A stretch of 64,000 nucleotides of DNA from Candidatus Colinaster equi (GTDB taxonomy: Bacteria > Bacillota > Clostridia > Lachnospirales > Lachnospiraceae): the NCBI GenBank assembly GCA_018064425.1, contig JAGHVF010000007.1:25837-89836 (forward strand). The letters are read 5' to 3'. The translations under genes were made by a program, and so were the position numbers. This document shows, in pieces, positions 29,609 to 40,700 of the stretch. How positions within the stretch are numbered: the stretch's first letter is position 1; every line of letters starts with the position of its first letter. The notes under the pieces are model-generated. The model had not been told where the DNA came from and searched no databases. It worked only from the letters and a program-made list of their open reading frames with translations.

Positions 29609-31057
29609 ATGTACGATATTGTTATTATCGGAGCCGGAATTACCGGATCTTTTATAGCACATAATCTATCGAAATACGATTGTAAGGTGTTGGTAATAGA
29701 TAAAAACGGTGACATTGCAGATGGTGCAAGCATGGCAAACAGTGCAATAGTCCATGCGGGATATGACCCTGTTGAGGGAACGCTTAAAGCTAAGCTTAAT
29801 GTTCGAGGCAACAGAATGTATCCTGACATATGTAAGGAGCTAGGCACTGAATATAGAGAATGCTCGGCTTTTGTTGTGGCAACGGATGATGTTGAAAGCA
29901 AGGTGCTTGATACACTGATTGAACGAGCCGAAAGCAGAGATATACCATATTCGGATCTTTCAGGTGACAGAGCGAGAGAACTGGAGCGTAATCTTTCGGG
30001 CAATGTTATCAGGGCATTGGAGTTTCCGACAACGGGCATAATCTATCCGTGGCAGGTGGCAATTGCACTCATGGAAGAAGCTATGCTTAACGGCTGTGAA
30101 CTTAAACTTAACGAGGAAGTTGTAGCAATTGACAGACAAACAGATAAATATGTAATTAAAACAGACTGTGACATATACGAGGCTAAGTATGTGGTCAATG
30201 CAGCAGGCGTTTATGCAGATGAAATATATTCGATGGTTGTGCCGACACAGCAGAACATACGAATTACGGCAAAACGTGGTGAATACTATGTTCTTGACGA
30301 AATGAAAGAACCCGTTGTAAGCAGGGTGATCTTTCCTGTGCCGGGACCTAAAGGCAAGGGTATTCTTGTTGTACCTACGTTACACGGTAATATTTTGCTC
30401 GGCCCCAATTCGGAGCTGATACCTGATAAAGACGGTATCAATACTACTGCGGAAGCATTAAAACTTGTTAAAAACGGCGTAAGCAAGACTGTAGACAATA
30501 TTCCGTTTGATAAGGTTATCAGAACATTTGCGGGATTGCGTCCGTCAGGGGATACAGGTGATTTTATTATTGAAGAATCAAAAGAGGCGGCCGGTTTTAT
30601 TAATGTTGCATGTATAGAATCACCCGGACTTGCTTCTGCTCCGGCAATAGCTGAATATGTGTGCGATGAAGTGATGAAGGATAAATGGTGCTTTACACCT
30701 AAAACGGAGTATACACATAGAAAACCATATACCGTAATGTGTATGCTGGATAATGAACGTAAGAATGAGATTATTGCAAAACACCCTGAGTTTGGAGAAA
30801 TTGTGTGCAGATGCTGCAATGTCAGCAAGGGTGAGATTATTGACTGTATACGAAGATGCGCGGGGGCAGTGACGGTAAAAGGAGTTAAGAAGAGAGTCGG
30901 CCCGGGAATGGGCAGATGTCAGGGCGGATTCTGCGAACCGCTTGTAGTGGACATTCTGGCGCAGGAACTTGGAATAGACCCGACAGAAGTGTTGCTTGAT
31001 TCTAAAAAATCAAGAATGTTGGTAGGTAAACTTGATAGTAGGGTGACAGGTGAGTGA
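29609..31057 (+). CDS. FAD-dependent glycerol-3-phosphate dehydrogenase-like oxidoreductase with C-terminal BFD-like [2Fe-2S] domain
   Basis: DIVIIGAGITGSFIAHNLSKY; C-terminal CRCCNVSKGEIIDCIRR...GMGRCQGGFC. Confidence 0.9.
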   Translation: MYDIVIIGAGITGSFIAHNLSKYDCKVLVIDKNGDIADGASMANSAIVHAGYDPVEGTLKAKLNVRGNRMYPDICKELGTEYRECSAFVVATDDVESKVLDTLIERAESRDIPYSDLSGDRARELERNLSGNVIRALEFPTTGIIYPWQVAIALMEEAMLNGCELKLNEEVVAIDRQTDKYVIKTDCDIYEAKYVVNAAGVYADEIYSMVVPTQQNIRITAKRGEYYVLDEMKEPVVSRVIFPVPGPKGKGILVVPTLHGNILLGPNSELIPDKDGINTTAEALKLVKNGVSKTVDNIPFDKVIRTFAGLRPSGDTGDFIIEESKEAAGFINVACIESPGLASAPAIAEYVCDEVMKDKWCFTPKTEYTHRKPYTVMCMLDNERKNEIIAKHPEFGEIVCRCCNVSKGEIIDCIRRCAGAVTVKGVKKRVGPGMGRCQGGFCEPLVVDILAQELGIDPTEVLLDSKKSRMLVGKLDSRVTGE

Positions 31058-31058
31058 C

Positions 31059-32321
31059 ATGGAAAGATTCGACATTGTGATAATCGGTGGCGGAAGTGCC
31101 GGAATGGCAGCTGCCGTAGCTGCATATGACAGAGGCTGTAAAAGTATTTTGATTCTTGAAAAAGAAAAAGAACTTGGCGGAATTTTGTTGCAATGCATTC
31201 ATAACGGTTTTGGGTTACACAGATTCGGTGAGGAGCTGGCGGGTCCATCGTATGCTCAAAAATGGAGCGAATTGTTAAAGGACACAAACGTTGTAGTTAA
31301 GACTAATACTACTGTTGTGGGAATGACGGCAGAAAAAGAAGTTACCTATGTCAATCCGGAGGGGTATGCGGTGGTTAAAGCCGGCGCTGTTATTATGGCC
31401 GTCGGATGTATTGAAAGAAGCAGAGGCGCTATTGCTATACCGGGATATAGGCCGGCAGGTGTATGGAGTGCGGGAACAGCGCAAAAGTATATTAATATAA
31501 AAGGCTATATGGTTGGCAAGCGTGTCTTTATTTTGGGCAGTGGTGATATTGGACTGATTATGGCAAGGAGAATGACGTTAGAAGGAGCCAAGGTACTTGG
31601 TGTGGCAGAAATTATGCCGTATTCCAACGGCCTTGCGCGTAATATAAAGCAATGCCTTGAGGATTTTGATATTCCGTTATACTTAAGCCATACCGTAGTT
31701 GATATAAAAGGTAAGGACAGAGTCGAAGGTGTTGTAATAGCAAAGGTTGATGAGAATAAGAATCCGATAGAGGGTACTCAGATAGAATTTGATGTCGATA
31801 CCTTGCTACTTTCGGTTGGATTGATTCCCGACAATTCTTTATGTCAGGATGCGGGAATAGCTATTCATGCCAAGACAAAAGGCCCTGTTGTTAACGAACA
31901 TATGGAAACATCTGTGCCCGGAATATTCGCATGCGGTAACGGATTACACGTTCATGATTTGGTGGATTATGTAAGCCTTGAAGGTGAGGAAGCAGGCAGA
32001 GCTGCAGCGGATTATGTAGCAGGAAAATATGCGGGCGGTAAGGGCATAGCAATAACAATTAATCCGGGTGACGGCATCGGTTATGTTTTACCAACCTATG
32101 TATCGCCGACTTTGATGAATGATACCTTAGAGATAAAAATGCGTGTTAACAGAAATGACAGAGATGTCAGAATTGAACTGTGGGATGATAACAGATGTAT
32201 CAGCAAGGTTAATAAGCTAAGGATTGCACCGAGTGAGATGGAGAAGCTTGTTGTTAAAAAGGAGCAATTGGCAGATGTTTCAGGCAACTTAAGAGTGCTT
32301 GTAAGTAATAACAATGTATAA
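31059..32321 (+). CDS. NAD(P)/FAD-dependent oxidoreductase partner
   Basis: FDIVIIGGGSAGMAAAVAAYDRG; VFILGSGDIGLIMARRM; GIFACGNGLHVHDLVDYV. Confidence 0.9.
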   Translation: MERFDIVIIGGGSAGMAAAVAAYDRGCKSILILEKEKELGGILLQCIHNGFGLHRFGEELAGPSYAQKWSELLKDTNVVVKTNTTVVGMTAEKEVTYVNPEGYAVVKAGAVIMAVGCIERSRGAIAIPGYRPAGVWSAGTAQKYINIKGYMVGKRVFILGSGDIGLIMARRMTLEGAKVLGVAEIMPYSNGLARNIKQCLEDFDIPLYLSHTVVDIKGKDRVEGVVIAKVDENKNPIEGTQIEFDVDTLLLSVGLIPDNSLCQDAGIAIHAKTKGPVVNEHMETSVPGIFACGNGLHVHDLVDYVSLEGEEAGRAAADYVAGKYAGGKGIAITINPGDGIGYVLPTYVSPTLMNDTLEIKMRVNRNDRDVRIELWDDNRCISKVNKLRIAPSEMEKLVVKKEQLADVSGNLRVLVSNNNV

Positions 32322-32414
32322 ATGGGTATTTTTTTCATAAGTGCAATAAATGCGTTAAAGGTGATGGTTGCGATGACTGCAATCGACGTGGAAGATATAG
32401 AAAAGAGGGATAAT

Positions 32415-32768
32415 ATGACGCAGAAGTTAACGTGTATCGTATGCCCCAGAGGATGCGAAATAGAGGTTGTGCTAAATGAAGGTACTGTAGAGAGCATAAG
32501 CGGCAATTCCTGCAAAAGAGGAGAGGAATATGCCCGTAATGAAGTGACAGCACCGATGAGGCAGGTGACAACTACCGTTGCGATTGAGGGTGGTATATAT
32601 AACAGACTTCCGGTTATTTTGTCGGATGTTATACCGAAAGAGCGTATGATGGATGTATGTAAAGCATTGGCGGATGTGCGTGTCAGTGCACCCGTTAAAA
32701 GAGGTGATATTGTGCTTGCCAATGTATGCAACCTTGGTGTAGATGTGATATCATCAAGAAGTATGTGA
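32415..32768 (+). CDS. DUF1667-type cysteine-containing protein
   Basis: MTQKLTCIVCPRGCEIEV...GNSCKRGEEYARNEVTAPMRQVTTTV; RBS AGAGGG; follows the GlpA/GlpB-like pair. Confidence 0.85.
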   Translation: MTQKLTCIVCPRGCEIEVVLNEGTVESISGNSCKRGEEYARNEVTAPMRQVTTTVAIEGGIYNRLPVILSDVIPKERMMDVCKALADVRVSAPVKRGDIVLANVCNLGVDVISSRSM

Positions 32769-32799
32769 TAATGAGAATGTATAAAGGAAACGGACATAA

Positions 32800-33054
32800 A
32801 TGATGAATGCTGATAAAAATGAAGAAATGAACAGTGAACACAAAACAGGTAAGTTTAAAAGAATAGTAGCACTTGTAGGTGTGATTATTCTTGTACTTAT
32901 GTATGTATTGCTGCTTGTATTTGCATTGCTGCAGGTACCCAATTGGAGACGCTTGTTTATTGCATGCCTTGCAATGACTATAGCTATTCCGATATTTATA
33001 TGGATTAATTTTTTCCTGTACGATGCATTGGCTAAGAGGAAAAACAGAGAGTAA
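32800..33054 (+). CDS. Small two-TM membrane protein
   Basis: 84 aa, two hydrophobic helices. Confidence 0.55.
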   Translation: MMNADKNEEMNSEHKTGKFKRIVALVGVIILVLMYVLLLVFALLQVPNWRRLFIACLAMTIAIPIFIWINFFLYDALAKRKNRE

Positions 33055-33109
33055 ATATGTATTGCATCAAAAAGATGACATTAGCAGAATGCGATGAACA
33101 ATTTATTAC

Positions 33110-33138
33110 TTGAGAATTGGACATATTTGCGATATACT
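33110..33138 (+). promoter_or_regulatory. Candidate sigma-A promoter
   Basis: TTGAGA-N17-TATACT upstream of the 33170 gene. Confidence 0.5.
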
Positions 33139-33169
33139 AGCAAAAGATTAATAAAAAGGAGTAAGTAAT

Positions 33170-33682
33170 ATGGCAAAGACATTACTTGAACAGTGGAGAG
33201 AGACGGCTTACAACGAGTCAGCAAATAAAGGTGATTTACAGAGACTTTGGGCAGATTATTTTCAGAAAGAAAAGGATATATATGCACAGCTTCTTAAGAA
33301 TCCCGATGAAGAAGTAAAGGGTACGGTAGCAGAGCTTGCAAAGAAGTATGATATTGATATATCCACTATGGTTGGTTTCTTGGATGGTATCAATGACAGC
33401 TTAAAGACACCGAATCCAATTGAGACAATGGATGAGAATACAGAAGTATCACTTGCTTTTGAGAAAGAGCTTCTTTATAAGAACATGGTTGCAGCAGGCG
33501 CTGAGTGGTTGTATGGTCTTGAAGAGTGGAATGATATTTTTACACCCGAAAAGCTTAAAGAGCTTTATAAGGAGCAGAAGCGTTCGACAACTATTGTAAA
33601 TGAAGCAAAGGTATATCCTAACGATCCTTGTCCGTGCGGTAGCGGTAAGAAATATAAGAAGTGCTGCGGAAAGAATAAATAG
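33170..33682 (+). CDS. SEC-C motif protein
   Basis: C-terminal [21 protein letters not shown]. Confidence 0.9.
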   Translation: MAKTLLEQWRETAYNESANKGDLQRLWADYFQKEKDIYAQLLKNPDEEVKGTVAELAKKYDIDISTMVGFLDGINDSLKTPNPIETMDENTEVSLAFEKELLYKNMVAAGAEWLYGLEEWNDIFTPEKLKELYKEQKRSTTIVNEAKVYPNDPCPCGSGKKYKKCCGKNK

Positions 33683-34212
33683 TGCGATATTTTATTCTGT
33701 TTGTTAAAAAGACATTACGTTTTTTACTCAAACCGTTATCGTTTATTCCGGGATTGTTAATGATGTATGTAATCTTTAGATTCTCGTCTCAGCCCGGTAA
33801 TGATTCTGCAGGACTTAGCCGTACTGTCAGTGAATTGGTTGTAATAGCATATAACAAGGTAACTTCATCCGGTATGACTGCAATCGATATGGAATTGTTG
33901 GTAACAACAATCCATCCGTACATACGAAAAGCGGCTCATGTGACAGAGTATTTTCTGTTGGCAATGGGCGTATGCCTTCCTATGTATGTGTACCGAATCA
34001 GAGGTTTTGCGCTTACATTTCTTGGAATGGTTATCTGCGTGGCATATGCGGCACTTGATGAATATCATCAGACGTTTGTGTCAGGAAGATGCGGAACATA
34101 TAAAGATGTATTGATTGACAGTATCGGTATAATACTTGGTATTATTGTTATTCGTATCATTGGATATACAGGTCGTAAGACCATATTTGCGTGGTTGTCG
34201 CTTGACGATTGA
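33682..34212 (+). CDS. VanZ-like membrane protein
   Basis: FRFSSQPGNDSAGLS; RKAAHVTEYFLLAMG; DEYHQTFVSGRCGTYKDVLIDSIG. Confidence 0.9.
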   Translation: MRYFILFVKKTLRFLLKPLSFIPGLLMMYVIFRFSSQPGNDSAGLSRTVSELVVIAYNKVTSSGMTAIDMELLVTTIHPYIRKAAHVTEYFLLAMGVCLPMYVYRIRGFALTFLGMVICVAYAALDEYHQTFVSGRCGTYKDVLIDSIGIILGIIVIRIIGYTGRKTIFAWLSLDD

Positions 34213-34270
34213 TATTTTCGGCCGTAACATGACACCATAGATGAATTGGCATAACATATGGTAATTATGA

Positions 34271-34297
34271 AAAAAGAGCTGCATTGCAGCTCTTTTT
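34271..34297. terminator. Bidirectional terminator between convergent genes
   Basis: AAAAAGAGCTGC-att-GCAGCTCTTTTT. Confidence 0.85.
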
Positions 34298-34303
34298 ATA
34301 ATT

Positions 34304-36556
34304 CTATCTTTCGAGAAGTTCTCTTTGAATGGCAAGCTCTTCCGGGAGCGGAACACCGCTGTTGCGATATTTTGCCTCAATCTGATCGAGACGATGGAGT
34401 GCCTGGCCGGTTGTAATATGATGCTTTGACAGGCAATCTTCAAAGATTGTGTTATTCTTTATGACATCACGATACTTTTGACCGAAAGGACAGTATCTGA
34501 AGACGATAAAACGTGATGTCTTGTTGAGTCTGCATGAACCGGCTGATTCATACATCATAAGCAACATATAATCGCTTAGGAACATCTCTTTGAAACTGTT
34601 CTTACATTTCTTAAGAGTCTCTTTGATTTTCTCTTTGGTATCGTAGGAAATATCACGATTCTTTGCAAAGAACTGTGCGTAATCACAATAATCACTGGTA
34701 AGTGAGTGCGAGGTAACATCATTCCAACGTGCACCTTGTTCACGCTTACACATCTCCCAACGGAATTCACCGAACATTCGAACGAAAGCTTTCTCTAAGT
34801 TCTCTAAGAAGAGAGCCGAGATAATCATACGTCCCGGTGTCTTACGATTCATTCCTTCTATCTCTTGCCACAAAACACCACGGCTACCGGCATTCGGCAT
34901 CAGAATGATATCGGGACGGATATCAACTCTTATGGTATCCTTAACATTAATCTTGGTATCCTCAAATATATACTCATGATAGAAGACCGAATAATCAATC
35001 TCGTTGAGTTTGGTAACTGTATCAAGTATCTTCTTCGGAGTCAGAAGCAAATCATCGAGTGTACGTAAAATGTTGTCCTCAATGAGTACAGGACAGTATG
35101 TGAAAACACGACCGAAGGTTATCTTATTTACACTCTGGAACATATTGTTGAGCTCATAACGAACCTTCTCCATTGTGTCTTCGTTCATCTGCATCTCAGC
35201 TTCTTTGTTAATCTTACCTTCACGGGCAAGTGTTCTTACATATTGAGCATAATCCTGCTCGAATTCATTACGGCTCGGCTGCTTGTTGCCAATGAAAATC
35301 TCTTTGAACCATTCCAAAGTAGTATATATTCCCTGTTCCTTATTGCCGTGGAAATTCTCGGCAATTCTATAGAGCGCAACTGCATTCTCCTGACCGCAAA
35401 GCTCTGCATCGACATATCCGAAATTAAGGAACATCTTAATGATTGTAGGAACGTTCTCGTCACTGACAGCAGCTTGGATGACATCCGAATATATAAGGAA
35501 AAACAGCTTTGATATTTGCTTTCTTATAATATCAACATCTTTTTCCGTAGACGAACGGTCGGAGACCTTCTTAAATTGCTCGATATATTTCTTGAATTCG
35601 GCAACTGTTGTAGGCAGCGTGCAGGAATATTCCAAAATGAATCCAAGCGAATTGGATAATTCGTTGTTAATTGCTGAATCGTCTGCAGTCTCAGCAACCT
35701 GAGGCGGAAGCGTATCCTGTTTTGCTTTGAATTCACTGGTACGCGCATCAAGCAATGAAGGTTCGGTTATTCCAAGCTTGGCAATTTTGTCCGCCATTGA
35801 ATCAACATATGCGACGATGTCTGTTGTCTTTTCACCGTTACTTCTGGCACGCAGATACAAATCACTGTATAAGTCATAGAAATCAAGATAATTCTCATTC
35901 ATAAGATATGACATGAAAAGTTCATTGGATTCAAGCATGGAAGAATCAAGTTGTAATACCTTACTGATATCCTGACAGCTTCTGCATAAGTAGCCGTATA
36001 CAAAATTGGCACTCATCGGAGTCTGTGATTCTGTCATAATCTTACGACAACTTGTATAGAATTCATTCATCCAAAAAGGAAGTTCATCCTCAAGAGTAAA
36101 TGATTGCAAATCATCTGAGAAAGGGAGAACCTTCGGATTGAGACCAAAACTCTTACATAATTGCTGATAGTGGACTTTTGTCTCAATGATATATTTGTAC
36201 AATTCCTGACAAATTGTATAATTGGCCTTGTATGTGTTAATAATATTGCAGATATTTCTGTTGATGGAATTAAGAAGCAATTTACGCAAATCTTCCTGAC
36301 TGTTTAGCATAGCAAGCAGTCCCTTTGTGGTCTTATAAGGATATGGGATTAATGAACAATTGGTTGCAGCACGATATGTGCAAATATGATTGTCATCAAG
36401 CAAATCGAATATTCCTACAATGTCCCCTTTTTTTAGCGTAAATACGCTGTTGTTGGCAAGAGCCTCAACCGTACCGTCAGCTATGATGTAAAATGTATCA
36501 CATTCGGAACCGGTCTCTATAATTATGTCTTGTGCGTTCACGGTCTGCATAACCAT
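34304..36556 (-). CDS. Cyclic-nucleotide-binding-domain protein with a ~600-aa uncharacterised region
   Basis: N-terminal GSECDTFYIIADGTVEALANNSVFTLKKGDIVGIFDLL cNMP-type beta-roll; AGGGGG RBS; no HTH seen. Confidence 0.75.
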   Translation of the reverse strand: MVMQTVNAQDIIIETGSECDTFYIIADGTVEALANNSVFTLKKGDIVGIFDLLDDNHICTYRAATNCSLIPYPYKTTKGLLAMLNSQEDLRKLLLNSINRNICNIINTYKANYTICQELYKYIIETKVHYQQLCKSFGLNPKVLPFSDDLQSFTLEDELPFWMNEFYTSCRKIMTESQTPMSANFVYGYLCRSCQDISKVLQLDSSMLESNELFMSYLMNENYLDFYDLYSDLYLRARSNGEKTTDIVAYVDSMADKIAKLGITEPSLLDARTSEFKAKQDTLPPQVAETADDSAINNELSNSLGFILEYSCTLPTTVAEFKKYIEQFKKVSDRSSTEKDVDIIRKQISKLFFLIYSDVIQAAVSDENVPTIIKMFLNFGYVDAELCGQENAVALYRIAENFHGNKEQGIYTTLEWFKEIFIGNKQPSRNEFEQDYAQYVRTLAREGKINKEAEMQMNEDTMEKVRYELNNMFQSVNKITFGRVFTYCPVLIEDNILRTLDDLLLTPKKILDTVTKLNEIDYSVFYHEYIFEDTKINVKDTIRVDIRPDIILMPNAGSRGVLWQEIEGMNRKTPGRMIISALFLENLEKAFVRMFGEFRWEMCKREQGARWNDVTSHSLTSDYCDYAQFFAKNRDISYDTKEKIKETLKKCKNSFKEMFLSDYMLLMMYESAGSCRLNKTSRFIVFRYCPFGQKYRDVIKNNTIFEDCLSKHHITTGQALHRLDQIEAKYRNSGVPLPEELAIQRELLER

Positions 36557-36658
36557 TACCCCCTAAAAAGCATGACACAATTATATCATATATTTATATT
36601 GTACGAAAACAATAAATTGTGATAAAATGGTTTTCGATAAACGCTTAAGGGGGATGCT

Positions 36659-37135
36659 ATGTTTACAGAGGGCATGACTGCAGAGCAGATTTTATTGAAA
36701 TATAGTGATGATATAAATAGATTAGCTGCATATATACCGTATTTGGAGACGAAAAGTGGGAAGACGGTAGTAAATATGTACGATGGGGATGATGTTGGTG
36801 CAAAGACATGCACGTTTCCCGTATACGACAGTAATTTGATGAATTTCATCAAGGAGATGGATCATTCGAATCTGATGGACCGCAATTACAGATATGTATA
36901 TTCAAGAAACCGTATACAGGGTCCGAGCGATGAACTCAGAGTGATTGAGCAGGCGACCATTTTGCAGATGGATCAGATTGCGGGAATATTATCTCATTAT
37001 GTGATGGGTGGCAGAACGAAAGCCAGATTATGGAGTGACGGAGTTACGAACGGCGTGTTCTTGGCGGCACTCAGTAAAGCAAAAGAACTTGTTGATTTTT
37101 GGACAAACGCAACTACTATGGAGGGAAGACAGTGA
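36659..37135 (+). CDS. Conserved-looking hypothetical protein, translationally coupled to the TetR-family gene
   Basis: 158 aa; stop TGA overlaps the downstream GTG start (GTGA). Confidence 0.6.
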   Translation: MFTEGMTAEQILLKYSDDINRLAAYIPYLETKSGKTVVNMYDGDDVGAKTCTFPVYDSNLMNFIKEMDHSNLMDRNYRYVYSRNRIQGPSDELRVIEQATILQMDQIAGILSHYVMGGRTKARLWSDGVTNGVFLAALSKAKELVDFWTNATTMEGRQ

Positions 37136-37725
37136 GCGAAAAAGCAGATAACAAGAGACAGTTGATTATTGACAAAGCTACAGAGGTATTTGCTCAGGCA
37201 GGCTACAGAGATGTAACAATGAAAGATATTGTTGCGGCATGTGAGATTAGCCGAGGCGGATTATATTTGTATTACAATTCAACGGAAGAGCTGTTCCTCG
37301 ATGTAATTAAGGCAAGAGATGAAGAAGAGGAAGAGAAGAACAATAATATTATTGAAAGACTTCGTGTTGCCGGCTCTGCTGAGTTGTTGTTGTGGTTTTT
37401 GAAAGAGCAGAAGAAGGAAATACTTAAGAGAAAGAATTCTCTTAGTATCGCAGAATATGAGTATGCGTTCTATTGTCGCGAGAATCTGCATAACAGTACT
37501 TCAAAGCAGCGTTTTGAGACTGAGACACAGGTACTTGAGAAAATTCTTGTTCGCGGTAACGAGAATGGAGAATTCATTTGTGACAATCCGCAGGCTATGG
37601 CAACCAATATGATGTATTGTATTGAGGGGATGAAGATAAATGCTAGAACAATGGGCATCAGCGAAGCAAAGGTTGATAAAGAATTAGTATTTCTGATGCG
37701 TCAATTTATGGAGGTTGAAGAATAA
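37132..37725 (+). CDS. TetR/AcrR-family transcriptional regulator
   Basis: KRQLIIDKATEVFAQAGYRDVTMKDIVAACEISRGGLYLYYNSTEELF HTH; GTG start. Confidence 0.92.
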   Translation: MSEKADNKRQLIIDKATEVFAQAGYRDVTMKDIVAACEISRGGLYLYYNSTEELFLDVIKARDEEEEEKNNNIIERLRVAGSAELLLWFLKEQKKEILKRKNSLSIAEYEYAFYCRENLHNSTSKQRFETETQVLEKILVRGNENGEFICDNPQAMATNMMYCIEGMKINARTMGISEAKVDKELVFLMRQFMEVEE

Positions 37726-37727
37726 CA

Positions 37728-40700
37728 ATGAGTGACGTCAAGCGTATCTACGTTGAGAAGAAGGGTCCTTACGCGGTTAAGGCTAAGGAACTTAGAGAGG
37801 AGATTGAGAGTTACCTTAGCATTAAAGGTGTTCGCGGTGTTCGTGAACTTATCAGATATGATGTTGAAGGTTTGAGTGATGCTACATTTGCAAGAGCTTG
37901 CAATGGAGTATTCGCAGAACCGCCGGTTGATATTCTCTTCAATGAGACATTACAGCTTCAGCCGTCAGAAAAAGCTTTTAGTGTAGAATTTCTCCCGGGT
38001 CAGTTTGATCAGAGAGCCGATTCCGCTGTTCAATGTGTACAATTCCTGGATGAAGAGGCTAAGCCTATCATAAAGACCGCAGTTACATATGTAATTGATG
38101 GTGATGTATCGGATGATGAATTAGACAAAATCAAAGCATATTGTATTAATCCGGTTGATTCAAGAGAAGCATCTTTGGATAAACCTACAACGCTTGTTAC
38201 AGATTATGATGAGCCGGATGATGTTAAGATTTTTGATGGATTCATTTCGATGGATGAAGCAAAGCTTAAAGACTTGTATCTTAGTCTTGGCTTGGCAATG
38301 ACATTCAATGATTTTCTCCATATTTTCAATTATTTTAAGAATGAAGAGCACAGAGATCCTTCAATGACAGAGATAAGAGTGTTGGATACGTATTGGTCAG
38401 ACCATTGTCGTCATACAACATTCTCAACAGAACTGACAGATGTGTCATTTGACGAAGGATATTATAGAGAACCGATTGAGACAACATATCAGAGTTATCT
38501 CGATTCAAAAGATGAAATATATGCAGGCAGAACCGATAAGTTTGTCTGCCTTATGGATATTGCCCTTATGGGTATGAAGAAGCTTCGTGCAGCAGGTAAG
38601 CTCGAAGATATGGAAGTATCGGATGAGATTAATGCTTGCTCGGTTATTGTTCCTGTAGAGATGGATTACGGTGAAGGCCCGATAACAGAGGAATGGCTTG
38701 TATTTTTCAAAAATGAGACTCATAACCATCCTACCGAGATTGAGCCTTTCGGTGGTGCTGCAACTTGCTTGGGCGGTGCTATCAGAGATCCGCTTTCCGG
38801 AAGAGGATATGTATATCAGGCTATGCGTGTTACCGGTGCGGCAGATCCTACAGTACCTGTATCTGCAACACTTAAGGGTAAATTATCTCAGAAGAAGCTT
38901 GTAACGGGAGCAGCGGCAGGATATTCGTCATACGGTAATCAGATTGGTTTGGCAACAGGCTATGTTAAGGAAGTATATCATCCTAACTATGTTGCTAAGA
39001 GAATGGAAATCGGTGCAGTTATGGGAGCGGCACCGAGACGTTGTGTAATAAGAGAGAATTCCGATCCGGGAGATATTATTATTCTTCTCGGTGGTCGTAC
39101 AGGTAGAGACGGTTGCGGTGGAGCAACAGGTTCTTCGAAGGTACATACAGAGACTTCAATTGAGACATGCGGTGCAGAAGTACAGAAGGGTAATGCACCT
39201 ACAGAACGTAAGATACAGAGACTTTTCAGACGTGAAGAAGTTGCTAAGCTTATCAAGAAGTGTAATGACTTCGGTGCCGGCGGTGTATCGGTAGCTATAG
39301 GTGAGCTTGCTGACGGTCTTGTTGTTGATCTTGATAAAGTTCCTAAGAAATATGCAGGTCTTGACGGTACAGAGCTTGCAATTTCAGAGAGTCAGGAGCG
39401 TATGGCTGTTGTAGTAGATCCTTCGGATGTTGATACATTCTTAGGCTATGCTATGGAGGAGAATCTTGAGGCAACAGTTGTTGCAACGGTTACAAAAGAG
39501 CCAAGACTTGTTCTTAATTGGAGAGGTAAGCAGATTGTTAACTTACAGAGAGCTTTCCTTGATACAAACGGTGCTCATCAGGAGACTAAGGTTGAGGTAC
39601 AGATTCCTTCAAAGGAACGCAATCCTCTCGGAAAGATTGCTATAGATACGGTTGAGAAAGATATAGAGACAGGCGATGTTAAGAGCGCATGGTTGCATAC
39701 ACTTGCAGATCTTAATGTTTGCTCGCAGAAGGGTCTTGTTGAAAGATTTGATGCATCAATCGGTGCAGGTAGTGTATTTATGCCATACGGTGGTAAGACA
39801 CAGCTTACAGAGACTCAGACAATGGTTGCAAAATTGCCTACTCTTAAGGGTAAGACCGATACGGTTACAATGATGAGTTACGGTTTTGATCCTTATATTT
39901 CAAGCTGGAGCCCATATCATGGCGCAATATATGCAATAACACAGTCGATGTCAAAGATTGTTGCGTCAGGTGGTGATTACGGAAAGATTAGATTTACCTT
40001 CCAGGAGTATTTCAAGCGAATGACTGATGATGCTTCTCGTTGGAGTCAGCCGTTCTCAGCTTTACTTGGTGCATTTGATGCACAGGTTGGATTTGGTTTG
40101 CCAAGTATTGGTGGTAAGGATAGTATGTCCGGTACATTTAATGATATTGATGTTCCGCCGACACTTGTATCATTTGCGGTAGATATTGCCAAAGTGGGTG
40201 ATATTATCACACCTGAATTGAAGCAGGCCGGTAATAAGATCGTAAGATTCTGTATTGAGAAGGATGAGTATGACATACCTGTATATGAAAAAGTACAGGC
40301 TATGTACACACAGATTCATGAACTTATAGAAAACGGTACTATTGTATCTGCATATACGCTTGATCAGTATGGTATTGCAGCGGCAATGTCCAAGATGGCA
40401 TTCGGTAACAAGATGGGTATAATGGTAGACAAGGATATTGATGCTAACTGCTTGTTCGAAGGCGCAATGGGCGATATTATTGCGGAAGTTAAGAGCGATA
40501 GAGTAAATGAGCTGCCTGAATGTGATATGATTGCTACTGTTACAGACGATGGAATATTCTCTTACGCAGATATGACAATCACTGTTGATGAGGCTATCGC
40601 TACATGGACAAAGACGCTTGATAAGGTATTCCCTTATAAAGCTGTTAAGGATGATAGCAAGGTAGATATGCCATTGTTTGATGCAAAGGGCGATATCTAT

